Numbered from the stretch's first letter, positions 7,910-14,940 are shown. The stretch: DNA of 21,952 nt from JAVBLQ01 sp031553435 (GCA_031553435.1 JAVBLQ010000076.1:1-21952), one strand, 5' to 3'. Translations and numbers: made by a program. Notes: generated by a model from the letters alone, not told the origin.

Positions 7910-8734
7910 ATGAATCATCTATTAGCAAAAACCAAAGGGAGAAGAGGTGGCTTTTTCAAGGTCATTTCTAATCAACAGATTTTCGATTTACCAGAGGATT
8001 TGAACAACCCTATTCAATATGACTCTAATTACAAATTAGAGGAGGATGAATGGTTTTGTATTTCATCTTTTTCAGAAAAGGAATATTGCATTGATTTGCT
8101 GACCAAACGATTTGTTTCAACGGAATATGACCAAATAACCGTAGTAGACTATATCAAGATTAATTATCTTGTTGCTTATCAAACAGGAATATATTATTTC
8201 CAGAAGTTGTCTTCAACACTTGTCTTGCAGAAAAAGTTTTTCGAAGTATCCGAATCCCCCTCTCTTATTAACAACAAACGTTTAATCATAATTAATGATT
8301 TGCCGGATGCTATTTATGACAAGGAAAACGACAAGCTGTATTTCAAACGATTAAATTCACTTTCAACGATATTTAAAGGAATTGAAGAATTACACAAAGA
8401 AGCGACTCAGGAAGAGACTCAAGCTTTTTTGGAAAATGACTTTATACAGCTTGCGAACGAATACTCTGCTGATAGTGTTAAAACAATGAACAGAAAACGC
8501 ATTGCAATAGCTAAAGAAACGTTGCGACAATTTACACTGCAAGAAAAACAGAGTATGTTTGGCTATATTAAAGAATATTGTGGTGATTTGAACTTCGATG
8601 AAAATGCAGAACAATTCTCTATTTCAGATGAAGAAGAACTTAAGAAATTGCTTTATGGTATCGAACAGAGGTACTATACAACAAGGATAGGAAATGAAAA
8701 AAGGCTGGCAAACTCTATCCTGACTTTAGAATGA
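7910..8734 (+). CDS. kwaB: Soluble protein resembling KwaB (DUF4868) of the Kiwa anti-phage system
   Basis: A 274-aa protein with no signal peptide or membrane helix. Its N-terminal part (about 20-130) is strand-rich with aromatic residues. The centre reads AIYDKENDKLYFKRLNSLST then IFKGIEELHKEAT (about 128-165). The C-terminal third is helical, with a basic stretch around TMNRKRIAIAKETLRQF (about 195-211). A YDxxxDxLYF strand pair, then a hydrophobic turn, an acidic helix, and a late basic NRK segment is the pattern I associate with DUF4868, the KwaB family, which binds DNA and limits phage replication and late transcription. Placement six bases after the KwaA-like gene supports the pairing. 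The family call is by eye; length is slightly below the roughly 300 aa of well-known members. If wrong, the pair would be an undescribed two-gene system in this island. Confidence 0.55.
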   Translation: MNHLLAKTKGRRGGFFKVISNQQIFDLPEDLNNPIQYDSNYKLEEDEWFCISSFSEKEYCIDLLTKRFVSTEYDQITVVDYIKINYLVAYQTGIYYFQKLSSTLVLQKKFFEVSESPSLINNKRLIIINDLPDAIYDKENDKLYFKRLNSLSTIFKGIEELHKEATQEETQAFLENDFIQLANEYSADSVKTMNRKRIAIAKETLRQFTLQEKQSMFGYIKEYCGDLNFDENAEQFSISDEEELKKLLYGIEQRYYTTRIGNEKRLANSILTLE

Positions 8735-8790
8735 TTTTTTGCTAAAAGCATAATGGGAAGAAGCATGACTTTCTAAAATATTAAGAAATT

Positions 8791-9819
8791 ATGTCTGACG
8801 ATAAAATCCAACCAACCAACAGCCAGTTTATCCTCTATCAGGACGACAATGGAGTAACCAATGTCAATGTCCGTTTTGACGGGCAGGATATTTGGCTTTC
8901 GCAACAACAAATTGCTCTGCTGTTTGACACCACGCAACAGAATATCAGCTTGCACATTAACCGCATTTTAGACGAAGGCGAATTGCAAAAAGAAGCAACT
9001 CACAAGGATTTCTTGTTAGTTCGAAATGAAGGCAACAGATCGGTAAAAAGACAGATCGAACATTATAATCTGGATATGATTATCGCGATTGGTTACCGCG
9101 TAAAATCACAGGTGGCAACACGATTCCGGCAATGGGCGACACAGCGGCTACACGAATATATCCAAAAAGGATTTACGATGGACGATGAACGTCTCAAAGG
9201 AAACGGAAACCGCTATTTTCGCGAGTTGCTGCAACGAATCAGGGATATTCGTTCGAGCGAACGCAATTTGTATCAACAAGTAACGGATATTTACGCCACA
9301 TCAGTGGATTATGATCCACGAGCCGATGTTACCCGTCAGTTTTTTGCTACTGTGCAAAATAAGATGCACTATGCCGCCCATCAGCATACGGCAGCGGAAG
9401 TAATCTACCAAAGAGTGGATGCCGATAAACCAATGGTTGGTATGACCAACTTCAAAGGGGATTACATAACCCGCGATGATGTCAAAATTGCAAAGAACTA
9501 TTTGTCGGAAAAAGAATTGTAGGTCTTAAACTTATTGGTGTCCCAATATCTTGATTTTGCCGAGCTGCAAGCCATTGAGCAGCATTCAATGACCATGGAG
9601 CAGTGGATAGGAAAGTTAGACGATATACTATCGGTCGGCAATCGTCCCTTACTTAGCAATGCAGGAACTGTTTCTCATAAACAAGCTGTCGAAAAGGCAA
9701 CGCGAGAGTTTGAGGAATATCGCCGTAAAGAAATGCTACAATATGAAAGCGATTTCGATAGGGCTATTAAAGAATTGAAATCTCAAGCAGATGAGGATAA
9801 AAACAAAACACCGGAATAG
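8791..9819 (+). pseudogene. RhuM-family protein, interrupted by an in-frame TAG
   Basis: The frame from ATG 8791 encodes a RhuM-type protein: an N-terminal helix-turn-helix-like domain with IWLSQQQIALLFDTTQQNIS (about 34-53), the conserved NLDMIIAIGYRVKS segment (about 93-106), then TRFRQWATQRLHEYIQKGF (about 110-128). TAG at 9520-9522 stops it at codon 244. The same frame resumes at once with LNLLVSQYLDFAELQAIEQ and MTMEQWIGKLDDIL, the standard RhuM C-terminal region, and ends at TAG 9817-9819. The restored length is about 342 aa, normal for the family. The lost residue is most simply Lys (AAG to TAG). RhuM was named from a Salmonella pathogenicity island and often accompanies type I restriction loci; its function is not established, though the N-terminus suggests DNA binding. 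The gene follows the KwaB-like gene after 56 bases. Confidence 0.85.
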
Positions 9820-9845
9820 ATTCTGTGTAATTTGAGAAATTGTTT

Positions 9846-9853
9846 TATCTTTG
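9846..9853 (+). promoter_or_regulatory. Isolated TAnnTTTG (-7-like) element
   Basis: TATCTTTG matches the Bacteroidota -7 consensus and is followed by GCA, a common context. No TTG lies at the right distance upstream (the nearest, at 9832-9834, is only 11 bases away), and no + strand gene follows closely. It may be a relic promoter of the lost element, or chance. Confidence 0.25.
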
Positions 9854-9923
9854 CATCAAGCTAATCAACCTGCTCAAAGCGGAGCGAATTGGTGAAGTTA
9901 ACTCGTTACTTATCCGTTACCTA

Positions 9924-9960
9924 TTCTGAATCATAGCCAATTTAAACGATTGATTCAGAA
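9924..9960. repeat. Perfect 10-bp inverted repeat next to the integrase relic
   Basis: TTCTGAATCA (9924-9933) and TGATTCAGAA (9951-9960) are perfect reverse complements with a 17-base spacer. It lies at the 3' end of the - strand integrase relic. There is no U-run on either side, so a terminator is not obvious. It could be a recombinase arm or core site, or a remnant end. Confidence 0.45.
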
Positions 9961-10151
9961 GGAAATAATCCAAAGGCATAGGCTTGTTTCCATATCGTTA
10001 CCCATTGCTTCTTTTCTTTCCAGTAAATATCTGATATTCAGCAGATAAAAATCAAACCGTTGATTGTAATGCGGCACATCAAAGGCAGATTCCCGTTGGG
10101 TTTCTCGCTGCCTTTCTTCACATAAAATAAGACCTTGAATGTTGACCTCAT
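9942..10151 (-). pseudogene. Truncated 5' piece of a tyrosine recombinase/integrase (Arm-DNA-binding domain)
   Basis: On the - strand an ATG at 10149-10151 opens a frame reading MRSTFKVLFYVKKGSEKPNG, then NLPLMCRITINGL. This is the start of Bacteroides-type integrases, which begin with an arm-DNA-binding domain of the pattern ST-F-LFYxK-(x)n-NG-x-P-x-M-x-RITI-x-G. The frame meets TGA after 37 codons (10038-10040). It can be read on to a TAA at 9942 through DIYWKEKKQWVTIWKQAY, which loosely resembles the W-D-x-K part of the same domain. A second - strand frame (to 9955) also looks partly integrase-like, so a frameshift is an alternative to the nonsense reading. The core-binding and catalytic domains (R...HxxR...Y) are absent from the window. 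It is therefore a dead relic of a mobile element that probably brought, or once flanked, the defence genes. Confidence 0.6.
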
Positions 10152-10196
10152 AACTCAATGTTTTTTCTGGTTACAAAATTACTTATCATTGAGTTA
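10151..10196. repeat. Perfect 10-bp inverted repeat over the integrase relic start
   Basis: TAACTCAATG (10151-10160) and CATTGAGTTA (10187-10196) are perfect reverse complements with a 26-base spacer. The left arm touches the start codon of the - strand integrase relic. The spacer contains, on the - strand, TAATTTTG, which fits the -7 consensus. It may be an autoregulatory or recombination site of the lost element. Confidence 0.45.
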
Positions 10197-10388
10197 CCGG
10201 ACGGTATGAAAAACTACGCAATACACTGAATAATAACCGTGTAGTAAAAAATCTGCACTACTATATAAGTAACGAGATAGTAACGCATTTCCTGCGCCGT
10301 TCTGCCGAAATACGGTTTTCAGCCCATAGCCATATAAAGCAAAACAGAGCGTAACGAACGCTTTATCAGCTAATTCACTACACTCTGC
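10194..10388 (-). other. Start-less open frame upstream of the integrase relic
   Basis: On the - strand, 64 codons without a stop end at a TAA in 10194-10196, just before the integrase relic. The frame reads ELADKAFVTLCFALYGYGLK, then TVFRQNGAGNALLSRYLYSS, then ADFLLHGYYS. There is no ATG. Sequences of this kind are, from memory, common near the integrase end of Bacteroides mobile elements, but I cannot name a function, and they may be non-coding. Listed because the long open frame in a region of debris is unexplained. Confidence 0.3.
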
Positions 10389-10439
10389 CTAATTTTACTT
10401 TCTGCTTAGAAGTTTATTTTAAGTATACCCCAACATTAG

Positions 10440-10562
10440 TTTACATATAACTTCTTTCGCCCAGCATTGGATTGCGAAGAAGACGAATCGCAAAAAAATC
10501 AGATTGGAATTGGAGATATCCGGTTTGAGAATGTCGCTTTCCGCTACGGTTCAAGAAAATAG
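10440..10562 (+). pseudogene. Fragment of an ABC transporter (start of an ATP-binding domain)
   Basis: A + strand frame without a start codon reads LDCEEDESQKNQIGIGDIRF, then ENVAFRYGSRK, and stops at TAG 10560-10562. The pattern matches the linker and first strands of the nucleotide-binding domain of exporter-type ABC proteins (GDI-x-F-x-NV-x-F-x-Y), the same region that reads IEYKNVWFKY in the MsbA-like protein of this window. Walker A and everything after it are missing. A bacteriocin/peptide exporter with a peptidase domain is the best guess for its parent. It is debris at the island edge. Confidence 0.5.
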
Positions 10563-10567
10563 TTATT

Positions 10568-10855
10568 TTGTCGGAAAACATGGATCTGCAAAATCCCTTA
10601 TTTGTTTCCCGTTATACACAAGCGCTTAACCCGGTTTTAAACCAAGGTATGAGTCCATATAATGCCCGGCAACTGGCAATCAACAATATATACAATTCCC
10701 TTCAGATACAATCATTGATGCTCGCCATCAAAATGATTTTGGGATATACACTGATTATTTTCCTGATTGTACTTGTGCTAATTATACTACTCCCGTCTAT
10801 CCGCAATAAAAGACGGCAACGGATTGTTTCAAAAATCGGAATCGATATGGTGTAA
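10568..10855 (+). pseudogene. C-terminal remnant of a probable MFS (EmrB/DHA2-like) drug exporter
   Basis: A 95-codon frame beginning at TTG 10568 (first ATG at 10580) and ending at TAA 10853-10855. It encodes NPLFVSRYTQALNP, then MSPYNARQLAINNIYNSLQI and QSLMLAIKMI, then one hydrophobic helix (about residues 63-79), and a basic tail. The last periplasmic loop of DHA2 exporters has this form: a polar helix, a short G-x-S/D-x-x-x-A motif, then a helix with Q-(S/A)-x-x-L-A leading into the final membrane helix. Only the end of such a protein is present, so this is probably a truncated remnant rather than a working small gene. A stand-alone small membrane protein cannot be excluded. It lies between the ABC scrap and the 3' end of cydB. 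Confidence 0.5.
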
Positions 10856-10862
10856 CCGGATC

Positions 10863-12011
10863 TCAATACCCGTGTCCGTGCATATCATCCACAGACTCAA
10901 TCTTTTTATTATCCAAAGATTTCCATGCATACCAGATATAGGCTAAAACAAATGGTATGAACAGGGAAACAACCGACATTACCTGAAGTGTAAACAGGCT
11001 GGACGAACTGTTGCTTATGGATAACGAGCTTTGAGGATTGGTTACCGATGGATAATAGGCTGTGTGATTAAACCCTGCTATCAAAAACAAAATGAGCACA
11101 GTAAACACTGTTCCTAATCCGGCAAACCAGATACCTTTGGTGAAATCAGGTTTGAACAATGTTTTAAAAATGCCATATAATACTAAAACTACGCCGATAA
11201 GCAGAATAATCAAAGTCCAGGGCATTTGTAATAAATTATGTAAGTATTTATAATTTTCAATTGTAAAAAATCCTGTCTGAGGATTTTCTGTATAACCGTC
11301 TGAAAATAAAAGTTTTCCCAGATAAGAAAGAAAGAATACTAAAAATGACACAGCGTTAACCACTAACGACTTACGTGAGTTTTTCCTGATCTCATCTACT
11401 TTGATATTATTGATAAAATACAAGCAACCCAAAGTCCTGGACAAGAAAAATACGGCAAAGCCCAAACAAAGATTCCATGGATCAAATATTGCTTCCAATC
11501 CGTGCAGATGGTTGTCCCAGCTTGATATAATCGGCATTCCCAATTGAGAGATATTGTCTTTATTTACAGTAAATTCTGCTCCCATAAAAAAAGTGGAAAC
11601 TGCGACGCCCAGCAATACCGTGCCAAACAAACCATTACAAAATAAGAAAACTTCATAGGTTCTTTTTCCTAATACATTTCCCTTTTTAGCTGAAAACTCG
11701 TATGAAACAGCCTGGACTATAAAGCTGAACAAAATCAGCATCCAAAGCCAGTAGGCGCCTCCGAAACTGGTGGAATAAAATAATGGAAAAGAAGCAAATG
11801 CAGCTCCTCCGAAAGTTACTAAAGTGGTGAACGTCAATTCCCATTTTTGTGCCAATGAGAAAACTAACATGCTCCGGTGTTCCCGTTTTTTTCCCAGGCT
11901 GAAAAGCAAACTTTGTCCTCCCTGAACGAAAAGAAGAAAAACAAGCAATCCCCCGAGCAGGGAAATAATAAACCACCAATAATGTTGATAAAATGACATA
12001 TCTAATTTCAT
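10863..12011 (-). CDS. cydB: Cytochrome bd ubiquinol oxidase subunit II
   Basis: Structural partner of CydA in the cytochrome bd quinol:oxygen oxidoreductase of the inner membrane. The 382-aa length and about eight or nine hydrophobic segments fit the family. Conserved landmarks are the N-terminal helix with LLVFLLFVQGGQSL (about 22-35), QKWELTFTTLVTFGGAAFAS (about 55-74) followed by FPLFYST, and a large loop between central helices. A short histidine-rich tail (HGHGY) ends the protein. It starts 38 bases after cydA on the same strand, so the two are one operon. CydX-type small subunits were not seen downstream. No terminator hairpin is evident between its stop and the debris that follows. 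Confidence 0.95.
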   Translation of the reverse strand: MKLDMSFYQHYWWFIISLLGGLLVFLLFVQGGQSLLFSLGKKREHRSMLVFSLAQKWELTFTTLVTFGGAAFASFPLFYSTSFGGAYWLWMLILFSFIVQAVSYEFSAKKGNVLGKRTYEVFLFCNGLFGTVLLGVAVSTFFMGAEFTVNKDNISQLGMPIISSWDNHLHGLEAIFDPWNLCLGFAVFFLSRTLGCLYFINNIKVDEIRKNSRKSLVVNAVSFLVFFLSYLGKLLFSDGYTENPQTGFFTIENYKYLHNLLQMPWTLIILLIGVVLVLYGIFKTLFKPDFTKGIWFAGLGTVFTVLILFLIAGFNHTAYYPSVTNPQSSLSISNSSSSLFTLQVMSVVSLFIPFVLAYIWYAWKSLDNKKIESVDDMHGHGY

Positions 12012-12049
12012 GATATTTTAAATTAAAAGTGAAAAACTAAAAATAGTTC

Positions 12050-13600
12050 TTAGTTTTTAATTTCCTCCGGTCCTATTTTTATTTGTTTAATCATAATGCC
12101 GACTTCAGCAATTAAAAGAATGGTAAACAAAGTGAGGAAAATGAAAAATGTTATCTGTACAGATGTCGTATTGATATCGGAAACAGCAGCTGATACGGGT
12201 AATATGTCCTGAATAGCCCAGGGTTGACGACCAACTTCCGCAACAATCCATCCTGCCTGAGAAGCAATATAGGCTAATGGTATCGACAATAAAGATATCC
12301 ATTGCAGCCACCTCATCTTTTCGAGTTTTTTTCTGTGTTGGAAAAACCATACAAAGATGAACAACAGAATAAAATATCCTCCTAATAACACCATCACCCG
12401 GAAAGAATAAAAGACCAGTGATACATTGGGAATTGCATCTTCAGGAGATTTGAAATATCCGTATCCGAAATATGGAAAATTCTTTTCCAATAAAGCTTTC
12501 GCTTCATCGGCTGCAGCCTGATTGCCCATTTTTTTAGCAAGACGATAATCACCGGAGGCTTTGATGGCAATTCTTCCGCGCTCCATTTTCTCGGTAATAG
12601 ATAAAGCTTTGCCTTGCGGAGTGTCATATCCTCCCTCCACAATATTTTTAATTCCGGGAACATAAGCATTGAGATCTCTTTCTCCTAAAAGAGAAAGCGC
12701 TCCGGGGATTTTTATGTTGAATAAAAATGGATCGACATTGTCATTGTAGCGTTCTTTATCCGGATTCAGTAAGCCAATGGCAACCAGACCGACAGAATTT
12801 CCTCCTTCATAAAGGCCTTCCATCGCGGCTAATTTCATGGGTTGTTTTTGTGCGACCTGGTAGGCGGAACCATCTCCGGTCCATGCCAATATCAATACAG
12901 CAATAATGCCTACAATCGAGGAAATTTTGATGCTATCCAGTGCAAATACTTTTTCCCGGTTTTTGATCAGATACCAACAACTGACGCCCACCACAAATGC
13001 AGCACCTAACATCCAACCTGAAATTACGGTATGAAAAAACTTATTGATGGCAACAGGTGAAAACAAAATCTCCCAGAAATCATACATCTCGTTTCGCACG
13101 GTATCGGGATTGAATTTCATCCCCACGGGATATTGCATCCAGGCATTGGCCACAAGTATCCATAAAGCGGAAAGCGTTGCTCCGAGAGTTGTTAACCAAG
13201 TCGAAGCCAGGTGGAATCTTTTACTAACCTTTTCCCAACCGAAGAACATCACAGCAATGAATGTTGCTTCCATAAAAAATGCCATGATTCCCTCAATAGC
13301 CAACGGAGCTCCGAATATATCTCCGACAAACCAACTGTAATTAGACCAGTTGGTGCCGAATTCAAATTCCAGAATAATTCCGGTGGCGACACCAATGGCA
13401 AAATTAATTCCGAAGATTTTCATCCAGAATTTGGTTGTCCGTTTCCACTTCGGATCTCCCGTGCGATAGTAGATTGTTTCCATGACAGACATAATCACAG
13501 CTAATCCTAAAGTTAACGGAACAAATAGCCAGTGATACATTGCCGTAAGAGCAAACTGCGCTCTTGACCAATCAATTAGTGATACATCAATTTCGTTCAT
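12050..13600 (-). CDS. cydA: Cytochrome bd ubiquinol oxidase subunit I
   Basis: Catalytic subunit carrying hemes b558, b595 and d; it oxidises quinol and reduces O2 to water, giving high-affinity respiration and oxygen scavenging. The 516-aa protein shows the expected ligands: His23 (heme b595), His190 and Met403 (heme b558, in KFFHTV and SFRVMV), Glu103 and Glu111 in the proton/heme region, the quinol-loop start with Lys256 and Glu261, and the GRQPW signature at 457-461. The quinol loop is of moderate length. The ATG at 13598-13600 gives the standard N-terminus (RAQFALTAMYHWLFVPLT). It is preceded by the DUF4492 gene, from which it is now separated by a MITE-like insertion. Confidence 0.97.
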   Translation of the reverse strand: MNEIDVSLIDWSRAQFALTAMYHWLFVPLTLGLAVIMSVMETIYYRTGDPKWKRTTKFWMKIFGINFAIGVATGIILEFEFGTNWSNYSWFVGDIFGAPLAIEGIMAFFMEATFIAVMFFGWEKVSKRFHLASTWLTTLGATLSALWILVANAWMQYPVGMKFNPDTVRNEMYDFWEILFSPVAINKFFHTVISGWMLGAAFVVGVSCWYLIKNREKVFALDSIKISSIVGIIAVLILAWTGDGSAYQVAQKQPMKLAAMEGLYEGGNSVGLVAIGLLNPDKERYNDNVDPFLFNIKIPGALSLLGERDLNAYVPGIKNIVEGGYDTPQGKALSITEKMERGRIAIKASGDYRLAKKMGNQAAADEAKALLEKNFPYFGYGYFKSPEDAIPNVSLVFYSFRVMVLLGGYFILLFIFVWFFQHRKKLEKMRWLQWISLLSIPLAYIASQAGWIVAEVGRQPWAIQDILPVSAAVSDINTTSVQITFFIFLTLFTILLIAEVGIMIKQIKIGPEEIKN

Positions 13601-13694
13601 AAATATTAATATTTAGTTTAAGGTTGAATATTTAATTAGTTGTCTTTTATCTTTAATCCTATGAAATTAAACATTAAACAAATTGAAAATGTAC

Positions 13695-13894
13695 TTAGAA
13701 ACTGTTTAAAAATTTACAAGTAATACTATTTATAAATGAAACTGATACTTTTTCATGCCCTTTTTTGTTCTTTTTTGCCGTTTTGTGTCTTTGCTTTTGG
13801 TCAAATAGCCCGCTATTCTCCCAAAATCAAATCCTCAAATCAACGAAAAAATAACTAAAAAAGGTCTTATGAAAAATTTTTAAACAGTTTCTTA
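13695..13894. mobile_element. MITE-like element with 18-bp terminal inverted repeats and TTA target duplication
   Basis: GAAACTGTTTAAAAATTT at 13698-13715 is repeated as its exact reverse complement at 13874-13891. Both ends are flanked by a direct TTA (13695-13697 and 13892-13894). The 194-bp element is AT-rich and codes for nothing I can see. Perfect 18-bp terminal repeats plus a 3-bp duplication are the signature of a non-autonomous insertion element; a TNA duplication would suit an IS5-type parent, which is an inference. It sits two bases beyond the DUF4492 stop codon and 94 bases before cydA, inside what is normally a continuous operon. It fills most of the gene-free stretch 13601-13895. 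Confidence 0.75.
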
Positions 13895-13895
13895 A

Positions 13896-14108
13896 TCATT
13901 TAATTCTCTCAATAAGTTCTTTTGAAACATAGTCACTTTTCTGTTCTTCGGTCTCAAATCTGGAGTTAAGAATGTTAGGAAAAAAGAAAAGTTTGAGCAC
14001 AAAAAACATGATAAATAATTTTATAAGGATTATGAGCCAGAGAGTTTTCCCCAGAGTCATACTTCTAAATCCGTCTACATATAAATTTCCGAACTCTTTC
14101 AAATTCAT
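13896..14108 (-). CDS. DUF4492 small membrane protein of the cytochrome bd operon
   Basis: A 70-aa protein with one hydrophobic helix (about residues 22-44, LGKTLWLIILIKLFIMFFVL and on), preceded by YVDGFRSMT and followed by the charged FETEEQKSDYVSKELIERI. The YxDGFRxMTLGKTLW pattern marks DUF4492, a small single-helix protein that regularly precedes cydA in Bacteroidota and some Campylobacterota. Its role is not established; assembly or stabilisation of the oxidase is an inference from gene order. A -7-like element lies about 20 bases before its ATG. Its stop codon is immediately followed by the MITE-like insertion. Confidence 0.85.
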   Translation of the reverse strand: MNLKEFGNLYVDGFRSMTLGKTLWLIILIKLFIMFFVLKLFFFPNILNSRFETEEQKSDYVSKELIERIK

Positions 14109-14130
14109 AAGTCAGATAAACATATAGAGC

Positions 14131-14138
14131 CAAAGTTA
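14131..14138 (-). promoter_or_regulatory. Candidate -7 element of the DUF4492-cydAB operon
   Basis: Read on the - strand this is TAACTTTG, a full match to TAnnTTTG, 22 bases before the DUF4492 ATG. A clear -33 TTTG is not present at the usual distance, so this is half of a promoter at best. Confidence 0.4.
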
Positions 14139-14196
14139 ATAAAAATAAGAAACAGATGATAAAAAAAATCACATTTATTTAAAATTTAACTAAATA

Positions 14197-14234
14197 TCTC
14201 AAAAGTCATCCATTTACAACAGAGACTTTTGAGA
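14197..14234 (-). terminator. Hairpin downstream of the superoxide dismutase gene
   Basis: TCTCAAAAGTC (14197-14207) and GACTTTTGAGA (14224-14234) are a perfect 11-bp inverted repeat around a 16-base loop. It lies 35 bases past the sod stop. The best T-run (CATTTTTTC) follows the stem on the + strand; on the - strand the tail is tatttagttaaatttt, AT-rich but not a pure U-run. It most likely ends the lipoprotein-barrel-sod transcript and insulates the cyd promoter. Confidence 0.5.
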
Positions 14235-14269
14235 CATTTTTTCTGATTCTGAACCCTAAATCTTATCAA

Positions 14270-14935
14270 TTACTTTTCGTATCGTTTTTCCACTACTTTC
14301 CAATCAATAATCTTCCAAAGTTCGTTGATATGATCCGCCCTGCGATTTTGATAATCCAGGTAATAGGAATGTTCCCATACATCGAAACCAAGTAGTACGG
14401 CAAGACCATTTCTGATCGGATTTCCCGCATTGCCTTCTTTAACAATACTCAATTTGCCTGCCGTATCTTTGCCCAGCCAACACCATCCCGATCCGAAAAT
14501 AGATACGGAAGCTGCACTGAATTCTTTCTTGAAGTTCTCAAAATCTCCGAAAGCTTCATTAATAGCCTTAGCCAAAGCGCCTACAGGAGCTCCTCCTCCG
14601 GTGGGAGAAAATGTGTTGAAATAAATTTCATGATTCAGAACCTGTGCTGCATTGTTGAAAATAGCTCCGTCTGATTTTTTTACAATTTCTTCCAAACTTG
14701 CATTTTCAAAAGCGCTTCCCGGCAATAAATTATTGAGATTATTGACATAAGTCTGAACATGTTTACCCCAGTGGAATTCCACAGTTTGCTTACTGATTAC
14801 AGGCTCCAATGCATCTGTCGCATATGGCAATTTGAACAATTCGAATTTCATAATTGAACTTTTTTCTTGTGAATTAATACTTACACTCGTCATTAAAAAG
14901 GCAAAGCAAATAAAAAAGATTGATTTTGCTTTCAT
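14270..14935 (-). CDS. Superoxide dismutase (Fe/Mn family), apparently exported
   Basis: Converts superoxide to O2 and H2O2. Metal ligands of the Fe/Mn family are present: His55 (FHWGKH), His102 (LNHEIYF), Asp185 and His189 (GFDVWEHSYYLDY). Gln98 in NNAAQVLNH, with no Gln before GSGWCW, points to the iron or cambialistic type. Unusually, the normal cytosolic start (MKFELFKLPYA) is residue 29. Ahead of it lies a Sec-type signal peptide: a basic MKAKS, a hydrophobic IFFICFAFLMTSV, then SINSQ. No lipobox cysteine is present at the cleavage region, so a soluble periplasmic or secreted enzyme is expected. Internal initiation at Met29 would give a cytosolic form. It is the last gene of a three-gene cluster, 5 bases after the barrel gene. 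Confidence in the family is very high; in export, moderate. Confidence 0.95.
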   Translation of the reverse strand: MKAKSIFFICFAFLMTSVSINSQEKSSIMKFELFKLPYATDALEPVISKQTVEFHWGKHVQTYVNNLNNLLPGSAFENASLEEIVKKSDGAIFNNAAQVLNHEIYFNTFSPTGGGAPVGALAKAINEAFGDFENFKKEFSAASVSIFGSGWCWLGKDTAGKLSIVKEGNAGNPIRNGLAVLLGFDVWEHSYYLDYQNRRADHINELWKIIDWKVVEKRYEK

Positions 14936-14940
14936 AATTA

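Noticed and set aside
9535..9819. The 94-codon frame after the RhuM stop as a separate small gene
   Set aside because: It is in the same frame as RhuM, starts two codons into a conserved RhuM segment, and completes the family's usual length.
10863..12011. The 97-codon - strand frame at 11686-11979 inside cydB
   Set aside because: It overlaps a clear CydB coding frame, has no recognisable domain, and is a shadow frame.
13044..13504. + strand frames of about 97 codons opposite cydA
   Set aside because: They are antisense shadows of a strongly conserved gene, with no family-like sequence and no promoter.
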